Shown: positions 45,777 through 56,496 of the stretch, in pieces | Layout of the letters: each line of letters opens with the position of its first letter | Numbering within the stretch: the stretch's first letter is position 1 | Origin: JBMNOI01 sp050942995 | Lineage (GTDB): Bacteria; Chloroflexota; Anaerolineae; UBA1429 | Direction: 5' to 3' | DNA length: 64,000 nt | NCBI GenBank assembly: GCA_050942995.1 | Contig: JBMNOI010000001.1 | Location: 1-64,000, forward strand | Notes under the pieces: generated by a model | Database searches by the model: none | Told to the model about the DNA's origin: nothing | The model's input: the letters and a program-made list of their open reading frames with translations, nothing else | Translations under genes and position numbers: made by a program

Positions 45777-48158
45777 CTAGACGTCCGATTCGCCCCCACC
45801 CCCGCTCCCCGCGAGAACGGCGTTCATCTTTTTCTCCGAGGTATTCTTTTTACAGGCCGGGCAGCGATAGTAAGGGCCGTATCGGCCCTGGCGGCGCTCC
45901 ATCGGGCTCTTGCCACATTCAGGGCATTCGACCTCGACGATCTCTGGCGCCGTCGAGGCGCCCCCCTGGCCCTTGCCGCCACCGGCCAATCCCAGCTTGC
46001 GCAGCGAGTGGTTCACCTCACAGCGCGGACAGTACAGATATTCACCATAGCGTCCTTTTTTGGGCTCCATAGGAGCCTGCCCGCACTGTGGGCAGGGCGT
46101 CTCGGCGGCCAGGCGCTTGATCTCGTCGCTGAGGATGGGCCGCGTATTCTTGCACGTCGGATAGTTCTCGCACCCCAGAAAGCGAGAGCGCCCACGGCTG
46201 ATGATCTTCATGCGGCCGCCGCACAACTCGCATTGCTCACCCTCGGCAAACTGATCCTGAGGCTCGGTGGGCTTTTTCGGATCGCTCAGATCCAGCACAT
46301 AGCGACATTCGGGGTAGCCGGTGCACCCTAAAAAGCGTCCGGCGTCGCTCACCCGCACCTCCAGCGGGCGGCCACATTCGGGGCAGTTGCGCGCCTGAAG
46401 ATCGTCGGGCAGATCGGCCCGCAGCGCACGGCGAATGACCTCGGGCATGGTCTCTCCGGCGGCCTGCACCCGTGGACTGAACCCGCCGTAAAAGTCGCTG
46501 AGCATGGGCACATAGCCCAGCTCTCCGGCAGCGATCCGGTCCAGTCGCTCCTCCATGCCGGCGGTATAGCCGACGTCCATAATATCCTCAAAGGTCTCCA
46601 CCAGCGCATCGCACACCACCATCCCCAGGTTGGTGGGGGCCAGCCTCCCCTCACGCTTGATAACATAGCCGCGATCCTGAATCACCCCGATGATGGAGGC
46701 ATACGTCGATGGACGGCCCACGCCGTTGGATTCCAGCGCCTTGATGAGGCTCGACTCGGTATAGCGCGGCGGTGGCTGGGTGAAATGCTGTTCGGGCAGC
46801 AGCTTGAGCAGATCCACTACCTCCCCCTCGACCAGGGGCGGCAGCGCCTGATTGTCGGTATCCTTCGCCTCTCCCTCCTCCTCCATCTCGGTATAGACGG
46901 CGAGATAGCCGGGAAAGATCAGCGTCGAGCCGTTGGCGCGAAAGAGGTAATCCTTCGCCGCGGTGATATCCACCGACAGAGTGGCATAGAGCGCCGGCAC
47001 CATCTGGCTCGCGACAAAGCGCTGCCAGATCAGCTCGTACAGCCGGGCTTGCTGTGACGTCAGATGAGGGCGCACGGCATCGGGCGTACGCAACACCGAC
47101 GTGGGCCGGATGGCCTCGTGCGCCTCCTGCGCCAGGGCCACCTTGCGGCGATATGTCGGCGGCCTGTCGGGCAGGTACTCTTTTCCCCAGCGCCCCTGGA
47201 TATACTCCCTCGCCTCACGCTGAGCCTCGGGCGCCACATGGGTCGAGTCGGTGCGCATGTAGGTGATGAGTCCCACACGCTCGCCCCCCAGATCGATCCC
47301 CTCATATAGCTGCTGAGCCAGACGCATGGTCTGGCGCGGCGAATAGCGCAGCCGATGGCTGGATTCAGATTGAAGGGTGCTGGTGATAAAGGGGGGCTGT
47401 GGATTACGACGGCGCTGCCCCTTTTGCACACGGGTTACTGTATAGGTGGCCTTTTCCAACGCGCCGAGGATGGCGTCCACATCGGCCTTGTTGTGCAGCT
47501 CGGGATCTTTGCCTGCGATCTTGAACAGGCGGGCGCGAAAGCGCTCCCGCTCATCCGTGCGACGCTGTAGATCGGCATCCAGGCTCCAGTACTCCTCGGG
47601 CACAAAGGCCAGGATCTCGCGCTCCCGATCGACCACCAGGCGCAGCGCCACCGATTGCACGCGGCCGGCGGAGAGACGCTTGCGCATGGCCCGACTGAGC
47701 AGCGGACTGATCTGATAGCCCACCAGGCGATCGAGGACGCGGCGGGCCTGCTGTGCATCGATGAGGTGCCGGTCCAGCGTGCGGGGATTGGCCAGGGCCT
47801 CGCGCACGGCGGCCTCGGTCACCTGATGAAAGGTGATGCGGTGGGTGCGCTCCTCGTCCAGGTCAGCGGCAGCGGCCACGTGCCAGGCAATAGCCTCCCC
47901 TTCACGATCGGGGTCGGTGGCCAGATAGACCACATCCGAACGTTTGGCGGCATCGCGTATCTCGCGCACCACATCCCGCTTGCCTTTGGATACCTCATAG
48001 GTCGGCAAAAAGCCCGAATCGATATCCACGCCCAACCCGCGGCTGGGCAGATCGCGCACATGCCCCACCGAGGCCACAACGATGAAATCTCGCCCCAGAT
48101 ATCGGGAGAGAGTTTTGGCCTTGGCCGGCGACTCGACAATGACGAGCTTCTTGGGCAT
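45777..48158 (-). CDS. topA: DNA topoisomerase I
   Basis: 793 residues. Toprim 'LVIVESPAKAKTLSRYLGRD' and 'YLATDPDREGEAIAWHVAAA', the catalytic Tyr region 'GLITYMRTDSTHV', 'GVGRPSTYASIIGVIQDRGY', then four C-terminal zinc ribbons, each with two CxxC ('CPECGRPLEV', 'CELCGGRMKI', 'CPQCGQAPME', 'CPECGKSPME'). Type IA enzyme relaxing negative supercoils. Full length. Convergent with rplL, in the place where rpoBC often lies. Confidence 0.97.
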   Translation of the reverse strand: MPKKLVIVESPAKAKTLSRYLGRDFIVVASVGHVRDLPSRGLGVDIDSGFLPTYEVSKGKRDVVREIRDAAKRSDVVYLATDPDREGEAIAWHVAAAADLDEERTHRITFHQVTEAAVREALANPRTLDRHLIDAQQARRVLDRLVGYQISPLLSRAMRKRLSAGRVQSVALRLVVDREREILAFVPEEYWSLDADLQRRTDERERFRARLFKIAGKDPELHNKADVDAILGALEKATYTVTRVQKGQRRRNPQPPFITSTLQSESSHRLRYSPRQTMRLAQQLYEGIDLGGERVGLITYMRTDSTHVAPEAQREAREYIQGRWGKEYLPDRPPTYRRKVALAQEAHEAIRPTSVLRTPDAVRPHLTSQQARLYELIWQRFVASQMVPALYATLSVDITAAKDYLFRANGSTLIFPGYLAVYTEMEEEGEAKDTDNQALPPLVEGEVVDLLKLLPEQHFTQPPPRYTESSLIKALESNGVGRPSTYASIIGVIQDRGYVIKREGRLAPTNLGMVVCDALVETFEDIMDVGYTAGMEERLDRIAAGELGYVPMLSDFYGGFSPRVQAAGETMPEVIRRALRADLPDDLQARNCPECGRPLEVRVSDAGRFLGCTGYPECRYVLDLSDPKKPTEPQDQFAEGEQCELCGGRMKIISRGRSRFLGCENYPTCKNTRPILSDEIKRLAAETPCPQCGQAPMEPKKGRYGEYLYCPRCEVNHSLRKLGLAGGGKGQGGASTAPEIVEVECPECGKSPMERRQGRYGPYYRCPACKKNTSEKKMNAVLAGSGGGGESDV

Positions 48159-48235
48159 CTATCGATGGCTCCTTTGTATATCAATCTGTCCAAGTTTATT
48201 GTAACGTGCCGGCATCGCGCGGGCAAATGGGGATA

Positions 48236-48454
48236 TTATCCGTACCACTCGCGCCGAAGCAGAAGCACCGCCTCGTCGAGCATACCGGTGATGCGCACCA
48301 ACGCCTCCCCTCGGGCGTCGTCCAGCACCCGGTGCCCGCAACGCGGACATATCCACGCGGGCACATTGTCGATCTCCAGCCAATAGCCACCCCGCTCGAT
48401 ACGCCAGGTCACCGGACGATGCTGCATCTCCCCACCACATTGACTGCATCTCAT
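48236..48454 (-). CDS. YgiT-type zinc finger protein
   Basis: 72 residues. 'MRCSQCGGEMQ' and 'WICPRCGHRVLDD' give two CxxC pairs about 35 residues apart, the YgiT/MqsA N-terminal zinc finger pattern, here without a helix-turn-helix. In many genomes such proteins pair with a small toxin-like partner (for example DUF4258), but none is visible on either side. Function unknown. Confidence 0.8.
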   Translation of the reverse strand: MRCSQCGGEMQHRPVTWRIERGGYWLEIDNVPAWICPRCGHRVLDDARGEALVRITGMLDEAVLLLRREWYG

Positions 48455-48522
48455 GGCGCCTCCTCACATCCCTGCACAAGGCAAACGCATTCGAAACTCA
48501 CACAACGGCATGACCGCTTGAT

Positions 48523-48583
48523 GCCCTCACCCCCGGCCCCTCTCTCAATAATATGGGAGAGGGGAGAGCTGGGTATGAGGGTG
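48523..48583. repeat. Imperfect palindrome (REP/MITE-like)
   Basis: gccctcacccccggcccctctctc ... gggagaggggagagctgggtatgagggt: an inner 8-bp stem cccctctc / gagagggg and an outer ccctca / tgaggg. Similar 'ccctcacccccggcccctctc' palindromes are common in intergenic regions of diverse bacteria. Lies between the YgiT gene and the UroD-family gene. Confidence 0.5.
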
Positions 48584-48697
48584 GCCTGGAGGCATGATCA
48601 CCCCCCGGCACTTGCCGCCCCCCCTGCCGCTGAGTATGATCATACTCGATCGTGGCTCGTGACGGAATCAGATCATCGCCGGGGGAGGATAGGCATC

Positions 48698-49708
48698 ATG
48701 AGCATGACGTCGCGAGAGCGGGTCACACGGACGCTGCGCTTTGAGGGAGTGGATCGGCCGGCGCGTAACATCTGGACGCTGCCGGCGGCCTATATCGGGC
48801 GCGATGCCGAGCTGGCCACGCTGCTGGCCGGCTATCCCGACGACTTTGGAGATGGTGGCTATCGCGATCCGGTAGACGAGACGCCGCTCTATTTCCCGGG
48901 CGAGTGGACCGACCCCTGGGGCAGCCGCTGGCAAAATATCCGGCCGGGAATGATCGGTGAGGTCAAGTATCCGGCCATCGACGAGTGGAGCCGTCTGGCC
49001 CACTGGCGACCGCCCTACCATCTGCTGGGACGCGGCTTTCAGGATGTCAATCGCACCTGCGCCGAAAATGACCTGTTCAACTATATCGGCACGCCGCGCC
49101 CGTTCGAGCGCCTGCAGTTCGTGCGCGGCCCCGAAAACGCCTACATGGACCTGGCCTGGGGCGTCAAAGAGGTCTTTACCCTGCTGGAGATGATCCACGA
49201 CTATTATCTGCGCCACCTGGAGTATGTGGTGCGCACCGATGTGGACGCAATCATGTTCATGGACGACTGGGGCTCACGAGATTCGTTGCTCATCTCGCCG
49301 GACATGTGGGTGGAATACTTTAAACCGCTCTATCGGGATTATGTCGAGATGGCTCACAGCCACGGCAAATTTGCGCTGATGCACTCGGACGGCTATATCA
49401 TGGACCTTTACGAGCATCTCATCGAGATCGGCGTGGATGCCATCAACTCGCAGCTTTTCACCATGCCCATCGAAGAGATCGGCCGTCGCTTCAAAGGGCG
49501 CATCACCTTCTGGGGCGAGATGGATCGTCAGTATATCCTGCCCTTTGGCACGCCCGATGAGGTCAGGGCAGCGGTAGAGCGGGTGCGCGCCGTCCTGTGG
49601 GATGATCGTGGCGGCGTCATCGGCCAGGCCGAGTTCAACGCCGGCCAGCCGCTGGAGAATATCCGCGCCTTTTTAGAGGCGTGGTGGGGACCGCCGGAAG
49701 AGGTGTAA
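48698..49708 (+). CDS. Uroporphyrinogen decarboxylase-family protein
   Basis: 336 residues with the URO-D TIM barrel pattern: 'SRERVTRTLRFEGVDRPARN', 'DVDAIMFMDDWGSRDSLLIS', 'HSHGKFALMHSDGYIMDLYE' and 'RFKGRITFWGEMDRQYILPF'. It lacks the Arg-rich N-terminal substrate loop of true HemE and belongs to the methyltransferase/MtaA-like branch. It may act on methylated corrinoid or another small substrate. ATG 48698 follows gggggagg. Not in a haem gene cluster. Confidence 0.8.
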   Translation: MSMTSRERVTRTLRFEGVDRPARNIWTLPAAYIGRDAELATLLAGYPDDFGDGGYRDPVDETPLYFPGEWTDPWGSRWQNIRPGMIGEVKYPAIDEWSRLAHWRPPYHLLGRGFQDVNRTCAENDLFNYIGTPRPFERLQFVRGPENAYMDLAWGVKEVFTLLEMIHDYYLRHLEYVVRTDVDAIMFMDDWGSRDSLLISPDMWVEYFKPLYRDYVEMAHSHGKFALMHSDGYIMDLYEHLIEIGVDAINSQLFTMPIEEIGRRFKGRITFWGEMDRQYILPFGTPDEVRAAVERVRAVLWDDRGGVIGQAEFNAGQPLENIRAFLEAWWGPPEEV

Positions 49709-49748
49709 ATCGGCGCCGGGAATACCGGCTGAGCCCTGAACGGTGGAT

Positions 49749-49789
49749 TTCATATTGTTGTGGAGGCGACGCCTCCACAACAATATGAA
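49749..49789. repeat. Long palindromic element, copy B
   Basis: Perfect 19-bp stem (49749-49767 with 49771-49789) and 3-nt loop, sharing gttgtggagg / cctccacaac with copy A at 1595-1637. Positioned between convergent UroD-family and lpd genes. Confidence 0.7.
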
Positions 49790-49804
49790 GAATTCGAACA
49801 CGCT

Positions 49805-51208
49805 TTAGCTGCGTCGTTTCGGCAGATGTAATGCCCGACCTCGCGCCGCCAGCGCCGCCTCGGCGATAGCCTCGCCCAGTGTGGGGTGAGGATGCACGGT
49901 GCGCCCGATCTCGTCCAGCGTGGCCTCCAACCCCACGGCCAGGGTGCCCTCCAGCACCAGGTCGCTGGCGTGGGGGCCCAGCACATGCAGCCCCAGCACA
50001 GCCCCATAGCGCGATTCGGATACCACCTTGACAAAGCCGTTGGTATCGCCGTTGGCGATGGCCTTGCCCAAATTGGCCATGGAAAAGACGCCCACCTCGA
50101 CCTCGTGCCCCGCCGCCCGTGCCTGTTCCTCCGTCAACCCCACCCCCGCCGCCTCGGGCAGGGTAAAGATGCAATTGGGGATGGCGTCGTAATCCATGGC
50201 GGCGACGTGCCCCAGAGCGTTCTCTACCGCCACGATGCCCTGATGCGAGGCCACATGGGCCAGCATGGGGCCGTCGGCGGCCACATCACCGATGGCGAAC
50301 ACGCCGGGCACCACCGTCCGCATCTGACGATCCACCTGAATGCCCTTGCGATCGGGCTTGATGCCCAGCACCTCCAGCCCCAGCCCTTCGATGTTGGGCG
50401 CCCGCCCGATGGCCGAGAGCACGAGAGCGCATTCCACCGTCCGCTCACCCTCGGCGGTAGCGACGATGACGCGACAATGATCGGCATCCTGTTCCACATG
50501 TTGCACGGCACCGCCCGTTATCACCTCGATGCCTTGCTGCTCGAACGTCCAGGCCAGCCCCTCGCCGATGGATTCGTCCATGAGCGGCGCCAGACGCGGC
50601 AGCATCTCGACCACCGTAACCTTGACCCCCACCGTGTGGAACAGACTGGCGAATTCCAGCCCGATGGCCCCGCCGCCGATGACGCACAGGCTCTCGGGCA
50701 GCTCCTCCAGCGAAAGGGCGCCGGTGGAGTCGATCACCCGGGGGCCGTCCAGACCGGGGATGGGCGCCTGCATCGGGCGCGAGCCGGTGGCGATGATGAC
50801 GTTTTCGGCGGCAAGGGTCTCCTGCCCGTCCGCGCGCCGTATGGCCAGCGTATCGGGGCGCAAAAAAGACGCCTCCCCCTCGATGATCTCGACGCCGACG
50901 CGATCGAGCAACAGCCGCACACCGTTCACCATCTGCCGGGTCACGGCGGCTTTGCGCTCCAAAGCAACCGACCAGTCAAAGCGCGGCGCATCGACCATGA
51001 CACCGAACTGGGCCGCGTCGCGAGTCAGCGCCAGCACCTCAGCCGAGCGCAGCAACGCCTTGGTGGGTATGCAGCCCACGTTCAGGCATACGCCGCCCAC
51101 ATATTCCCTCTCGACGCACACCACCCGCGCGCCCAGTTGCGCGGCGCGCAGGGCGGCCACATATCCACCCGGCCCCAGGCCGATGATGGCGATATCCGCA
51201 CGTGTCAT
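49805..51208 (-). CDS. lpdA: Dihydrolipoyl dehydrogenase
   Basis: 467 residues, canonical. FAD site 'AIIGLGPGGYVAALRAAQLG', redox disulfide 'GGVCLNVGCIPTKALL', NAD site 'SLCVIGGGAIGLEFASLF', 'FAIGDVAADGPMLAHVASHQ', and C-terminal 'VHPHPTLGEAIAEAAL' (active His/Glu). It reoxidises lipoyl groups of 2-oxoacid, acetoin or glycine-cleavage complexes. Fifteen bp upstream is an AcoX-like gene, hinting at an acetoin-type complex, though no E1/E2 genes lie here. Contrast with the variant paralogue at 10186. Confidence 0.95.
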   Translation of the reverse strand: MTRADIAIIGLGPGGYVAALRAAQLGARVVCVEREYVGGVCLNVGCIPTKALLRSAEVLALTRDAAQFGVMVDAPRFDWSVALERKAAVTRQMVNGVRLLLDRVGVEIIEGEASFLRPDTLAIRRADGQETLAAENVIIATGSRPMQAPIPGLDGPRVIDSTGALSLEELPESLCVIGGGAIGLEFASLFHTVGVKVTVVEMLPRLAPLMDESIGEGLAWTFEQQGIEVITGGAVQHVEQDADHCRVIVATAEGERTVECALVLSAIGRAPNIEGLGLEVLGIKPDRKGIQVDRQMRTVVPGVFAIGDVAADGPMLAHVASHQGIVAVENALGHVAAMDYDAIPNCIFTLPEAAGVGLTEEQARAAGHEVEVGVFSMANLGKAIANGDTNGFVKVVSESRYGAVLGLHVLGPHASDLVLEGTLAVGLEATLDEIGRTVHPHPTLGEAIAEAALAARGRALHLPKRRS

Positions 51209-51223
51209 GGCAATGCCTCCGTA

Positions 51224-52270
51224 TCACTGAATTGCCTTTGTATTTTGCGATACCCCCGGGCGACGGACGAATCCTCGCGCCGCCAGCGCCTCCACCGCCC
51301 GCCGGGCGTCCACCAGCCAGGGACCGTCCAGGCGCAGCGTAATGCACACGCGATCACCGGGGCGCAGGGCATGCTCGCGCTCGCCGTCCAGAGCCAGCAA
51401 CAGAGGTTCTTCGGCGATCATCTCCAGCATCTCCCCGGGCATCAGCGTACGCGCCTCGCCGATGCCGACCTCGGACAAGAGTCCCGGCCCCAAAGGCGCC
51501 AGCACGCGACGCGATTCGCCGGGATCGAGCGTCAGGGCCAGCCCCGCCGGCTCATCGGCATCTATCGTGCAGATCCACCCGGCCAGAGCCGAGATGCCGG
51601 TGCCCGCCGGATGTGCTCGCGTGACTACGACATACTTGATGTCGGCGGCGTTCCATATGGCTCGGGCGCCGACAAAGCGTCCCGCCAGCAGGGCAACATC
51701 CACCAGAGCGACATCGTCAATCGGTGGCGATCCGTCCTGAGCGCTCAGGGCGATCTCGAGCCACTTGCTACGAACCGCCACATCATCACGTGCCACCCAA
51801 CCCGTCGCCAGCGCTCCGGCGGCCATGCCGGCTACGGTCCCCTCGATGAATTCGGGCAGCACATTGTTGGTGCCGGTGGATATGGCCAGAAGCGGCACAT
51901 CGCCCGCGCCTTTCGAGACCACCCGCGTTGTACCGTCTCCCCCCAGCACGATGATGCATCTCGCGCCGGCCTTTTGCATCTGCGCGGCGGCGCGTTCAGC
52001 GTCGACGGCATCCCCCCGCACAGGCATGTCGACCATCTCGACGCAGGGTAGCGCCTCGCGGCTCAGGCCGTCGAGTGCCCGCTCGCCCAGTCGATAGTCG
52101 TCCGGCATAATGAGCACACGTCTCACCCCCACGGCGCCCAGCCCCACCAGCGCCCGCCGGATGATGCCCACCTTGCCCTGGTTATCTACTGTAGCGGCAT
52201 GGCCGACCACTCGTCGGATATCCTTACCCGACGCCGGATTGGCGATAATGCCCACCACGCCGCCGCTCAT
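51224..52270 (-). CDS. ATP-NAD kinase/AcoX-family protein
   Basis: 348 residues. 'VGIIANPASGKDIRRVV' and 'IIVLGGDGTTRVVSKG' (GGDG) are hallmarks of the COG3199 family, which includes AcoX of acetoin operons; 'PLLAISTGTNNVLPEF' follows. The C-terminal half is a family-specific beta domain. It probably phosphorylates NAD or a related substrate. The start at 52270 is set by ggagatctttgcgaggtgat upstream. It is immediately followed by lpdA in the same direction (15 bp), so the pair forms an operon. Confidence 0.85.
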   Translation of the reverse strand: MSGGVVGIIANPASGKDIRRVVGHAATVDNQGKVGIIRRALVGLGAVGVRRVLIMPDDYRLGERALDGLSREALPCVEMVDMPVRGDAVDAERAAAQMQKAGARCIIVLGGDGTTRVVSKGAGDVPLLAISTGTNNVLPEFIEGTVAGMAAGALATGWVARDDVAVRSKWLEIALSAQDGSPPIDDVALVDVALLAGRFVGARAIWNAADIKYVVVTRAHPAGTGISALAGWICTIDADEPAGLALTLDPGESRRVLAPLGPGLLSEVGIGEARTLMPGEMLEMIAEEPLLLALDGEREHALRPGDRVCITLRLDGPWLVDARRAVEALAARGFVRRPGVSQNTKAIQ

Positions 52271-52331
52271 ATCACCTCGCAAAGATCTCCTTGTGAAGGG
52301 TAACGCCTCACGGCCTCTGGCACAACGTGCC

Positions 52332-53255
52332 TCAGGATTGCACCTCCCGATAAAAAGCCTGCACCTGCTCTCGAGAGGGCAGCGAGGTCTGTGCGCCCAG
52401 CACCGTGGTGGCCAGGGTGCCGGCACAGGTGGCATAGCGCACCGCATCGGGCAGGGTATATCCCTCCAGCAGCGCGGCGGTCAGCCCTCCCACAAAGGCA
52501 TCACCGGCGGCGGTCGTATCAACCACCTTGACGGCGCGTGCGGGCACATGCTCGGCGCCCTGTTCCGTCACCAGCAGCGCCCCCTGCGCCCCCAGAGTGA
52601 CAATGACCACCGGCACGTCCATCGCCCGCAACGCGCCACCGGCGACGCAGGCCGCATCGATACTGTCTACCGGCAAGCCGGTCAACGTCTGGGCCTCGGT
52701 CTCGTTCACCACCAGATAGTGCACACCCTGCACAAAGTCGGCATTCAGAGGATAGGCCGGCGCCGGGTTGAGGATAACGGGCAAATTCATTTCACGGGCC
52801 AGAGTGATGGCCCCGCGCACGGTATCCAGGGGGATCTCGAACTGCATCACGAGGTAGCGAGCCCGGGCGAAAAGATCGGCGGCGGCGCGCACATCATCCA
52901 GCGTAACCCGGCCGTTGGCGCCGGGTGCCACCACGATCGTGTTCTCACCATGAGCATCCACCTCGATCATGGCGATGCCGCTGGGAGCTCCGGCGTCCTC
53001 GATGACGTAATCGACGCCCACCCCCATACCGGCCATGTTCTCACGCAGGACCCGACCAAACGCATCGCCTCCCACCCGGCCGATCATCTCGACCCGGGCC
53101 CCCAGGCGGGCGATCGCAGCGGCCTGATTGGCCCCTTTGCCGCCGGGGATGGTGACAAAATCCTCGCCATGTACCGTCTCTCCCGGGCGGGGGATGTGTT
53201 CGGTTCGTACCACCAGATCCATGTTCAGGCTGCCCAGCACGATGACGTCGCCCAT
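52332..53255 (-). CDS. rbsK: Ribokinase (PfkB family)
   Basis: 307 residues. 'VLGSLNMDLVVRTEHIPRPG', 'TIPGGKGANQAAAIARLGAR' (ribose-binding GGKGANQA) and 'VVDTTAAGDAFVGGL' (catalytic Asp in the GAGD-like anion hole, here A-A-G-D). Phosphorylates ribose at O5, or a similar pentose. No ribose transporter neighbours. About 60 bp separate it from the AcoX-like gene on the same strand. Confidence 0.88.
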   Translation of the reverse strand: MGDVIVLGSLNMDLVVRTEHIPRPGETVHGEDFVTIPGGKGANQAAAIARLGARVEMIGRVGGDAFGRVLRENMAGMGVGVDYVIEDAGAPSGIAMIEVDAHGENTIVVAPGANGRVTLDDVRAAADLFARARYLVMQFEIPLDTVRGAITLAREMNLPVILNPAPAYPLNADFVQGVHYLVVNETEAQTLTGLPVDSIDAACVAGGALRAMDVPVVIVTLGAQGALLVTEQGAEHVPARAVKVVDTTAAGDAFVGGLTAALLEGYTLPDAVRYATCAGTLATTVLGAQTSLPSREQVQAFYREVQS

Positions 53256-53419
53256 GGTCGTCTCCTTGTGATGTTGTCGCCGATTCTACCTGTGACGAGA
53301 GAGGGCGTCAAAGCCGTTCGGCCCGTTGCCCATCCTCATGGCAGAGCGCCGGTTGACCGTGAACAACCTGCGAGATGACATGCCCCTCATTCGAGAGTGG
53401 GGGCATATTCTGCCCCGCT

Positions 53420-53824
53420 CTACTCGCCGCGCGATTCCGCCCTGGCCGTAAAGCGCTCGACATGGATGATAAAACGCTGGTGTTCTCCCTCGCCGATAAC
53501 GCCCACCTCATCCCGCGCGACGACGCGAAACGTCAGACGACGGCCGTCGATCTCGATCAGTTCGGCCCGCGCCGTGACGGTACGCCCCATCACGGTGGGC
53601 GCCAGATGGCTGATATTGACCACCGTGCCCACACTACGATAGCCCTCGGGCAAGAGAGGGTCGACCACATCCACAGCAGCGCCCTCCATCAGGGCGATCA
53701 TCTCGGGGGTGGCCAGCACATACAGTACCCCGCTGCCCCAATGATGGGCAGTATGCCCCTCCTCCACCACCAGGCTACGCTCGCCGGTAGCCCCTACCTG
53801 AATCGCATCGAACAGTTCGGCCAT
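53420..53824 (-). CDS. Hotdog-fold thioesterase, FlK-like
   Basis: 134 residues. 'HHWGSGVLYVLATPEMIALM' and 'EGAAVDVVDPLL' give the conserved Thr/Glu pair, and 'VGTVVNISHLAPTVMGRTVT' gives the His of the fluoroacetyl-CoA thioesterase (FlK) type group. Most such bacterial proteins are general acyl-CoA thioesterases; fluoroacetate specificity cannot be assumed. It lies alone between ribokinase and ftsH. Confidence 0.85.
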   Translation of the reverse strand: MAELFDAIQVGATGERSLVVEEGHTAHHWGSGVLYVLATPEMIALMEGAAVDVVDPLLPEGYRSVGTVVNISHLAPTVMGRTVTARAELIEIDGRRLTFRVVARDEVGVIGEGEHQRFIIHVERFTARAESRGE

Positions 53825-53856
53825 TTTACTCCTTACGTGAGGGGATCGGATCCATC

Positions 53857-53876
53857 ACCTTCGGGAGGTGGTTGCC
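53857..53876 (+). repeat. Short dispersed repeat, copy 3
   Basis: accttcgggaggtggttgcc, a core match to the repeats at 12313 and 12855, in the thioesterase-ftsH gap. Confidence 0.4.
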
Positions 53877-53902
53877 CTACAACTTGTCCTCCGGGCGTTG
53901 AC

Positions 53903-53936
53903 AAAAACCAAGGCCGAGTGGTGTGCTCGGCCTTGG
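53903..53936 (-). terminator. Terminator of ftsH
   Basis: Reading the minus strand: ccaaggccgag / ctcggccttgg stem (53908-53936) then five T. Confidence 0.9.
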
Positions 53937-53959
53937 AGGGGATACATCATGGCGATACA

Positions 53960-55834
<1,875 letters not shown>

Positions 55835-56013
55835 CTATCTTTTGTCCTCCAAAGGCCGCTGTTACCGGGTCCGACGATGATTCGGCTCGTTCCCCGGTAC
55901 ATCGATGCGTGCCTCTCCGCATGCATGCGCTATCTAGAACGCAAATCATTATACCATAGCCCACCAAAGACGGTAAAGTCAGGGCTTTTCTCACTCCATC
56001 GCATCATCGACCG

Positions 56014-56033
56014 GATAATCCCCGGGGATTATC
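56014..56033. repeat. Perfect 20-bp palindrome
   Basis: gataatccccggggattatc, exact dyad symmetry with no loop, between the ftsH promoter region and a tRNA gene. It could be a regulator-binding site; no recognised factor. Confidence 0.45.
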
Positions 56034-56161
56034 GGATCATGCATCAACAAAATATACAAACAAGACCTGGTATCACGGGAACGTACCGGGAGCTTGACCA
56101 CCCGGATACTACCGCATCACCAGGTCTCGGTCAGGATGCAGGCCGTGTTACACATACACTG

Positions 56162-56234
56162 TGGGCCCACCCGGATTCGAACCAGGGACCAACCGGTTAT
56201 GAGCCGGCCGCTCTAACCGCTGAGCTATGGGCCC
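56162..56234 (-). tRNA. tRNA with CAT anticodon (probably tRNA-Ile2)
   Basis: Minus strand: acceptor gggccca / tgggccc, D arm agctcagcggttagagc, anticodon loop ctcataa, variable ttggtc, TTC arm ctggttcgaatccgg, discriminator A, no encoded CCA. The D-arm and 'ttggtc' resemble bacterial tRNA-Ile2, whose C34 is changed to lysidine, more than elongator tRNA-Met. That choice is inference. Confidence 0.85.
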
Positions 56235-56496
56235 CTTCCGGAGCATTCTGCCAGTATCAGAACGATTTTACCATAGCGCCGGCAGAGCGTCAAAATATCA
56301 CTGCCGCCGGCTGTGCGTTCCTTGCACTCGGTTTCTTTGCTCTACACCGTGGTGGAGCAACGCTGCCCCCTGCCTACAGCCCCTCTGTTGACAGCATTCG
56401 CGTCGGGACGATAATGGCCGTTGGGGGCGCCGCGCAGAACCCTCTGCCTCACCCTCATGGTCACACCGCCTTTACTACTGCCAGATCAGAGGAGAC

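Noticed and set aside
49886..52051. A 721-codon open frame on the + strand
   Set aside because: It is antisense to lpdA and the AcoX-like gene, has His/Gln/Arg-rich composition typical of reverse-strand reading in GC-rich DNA, and contains no recognisable domain.
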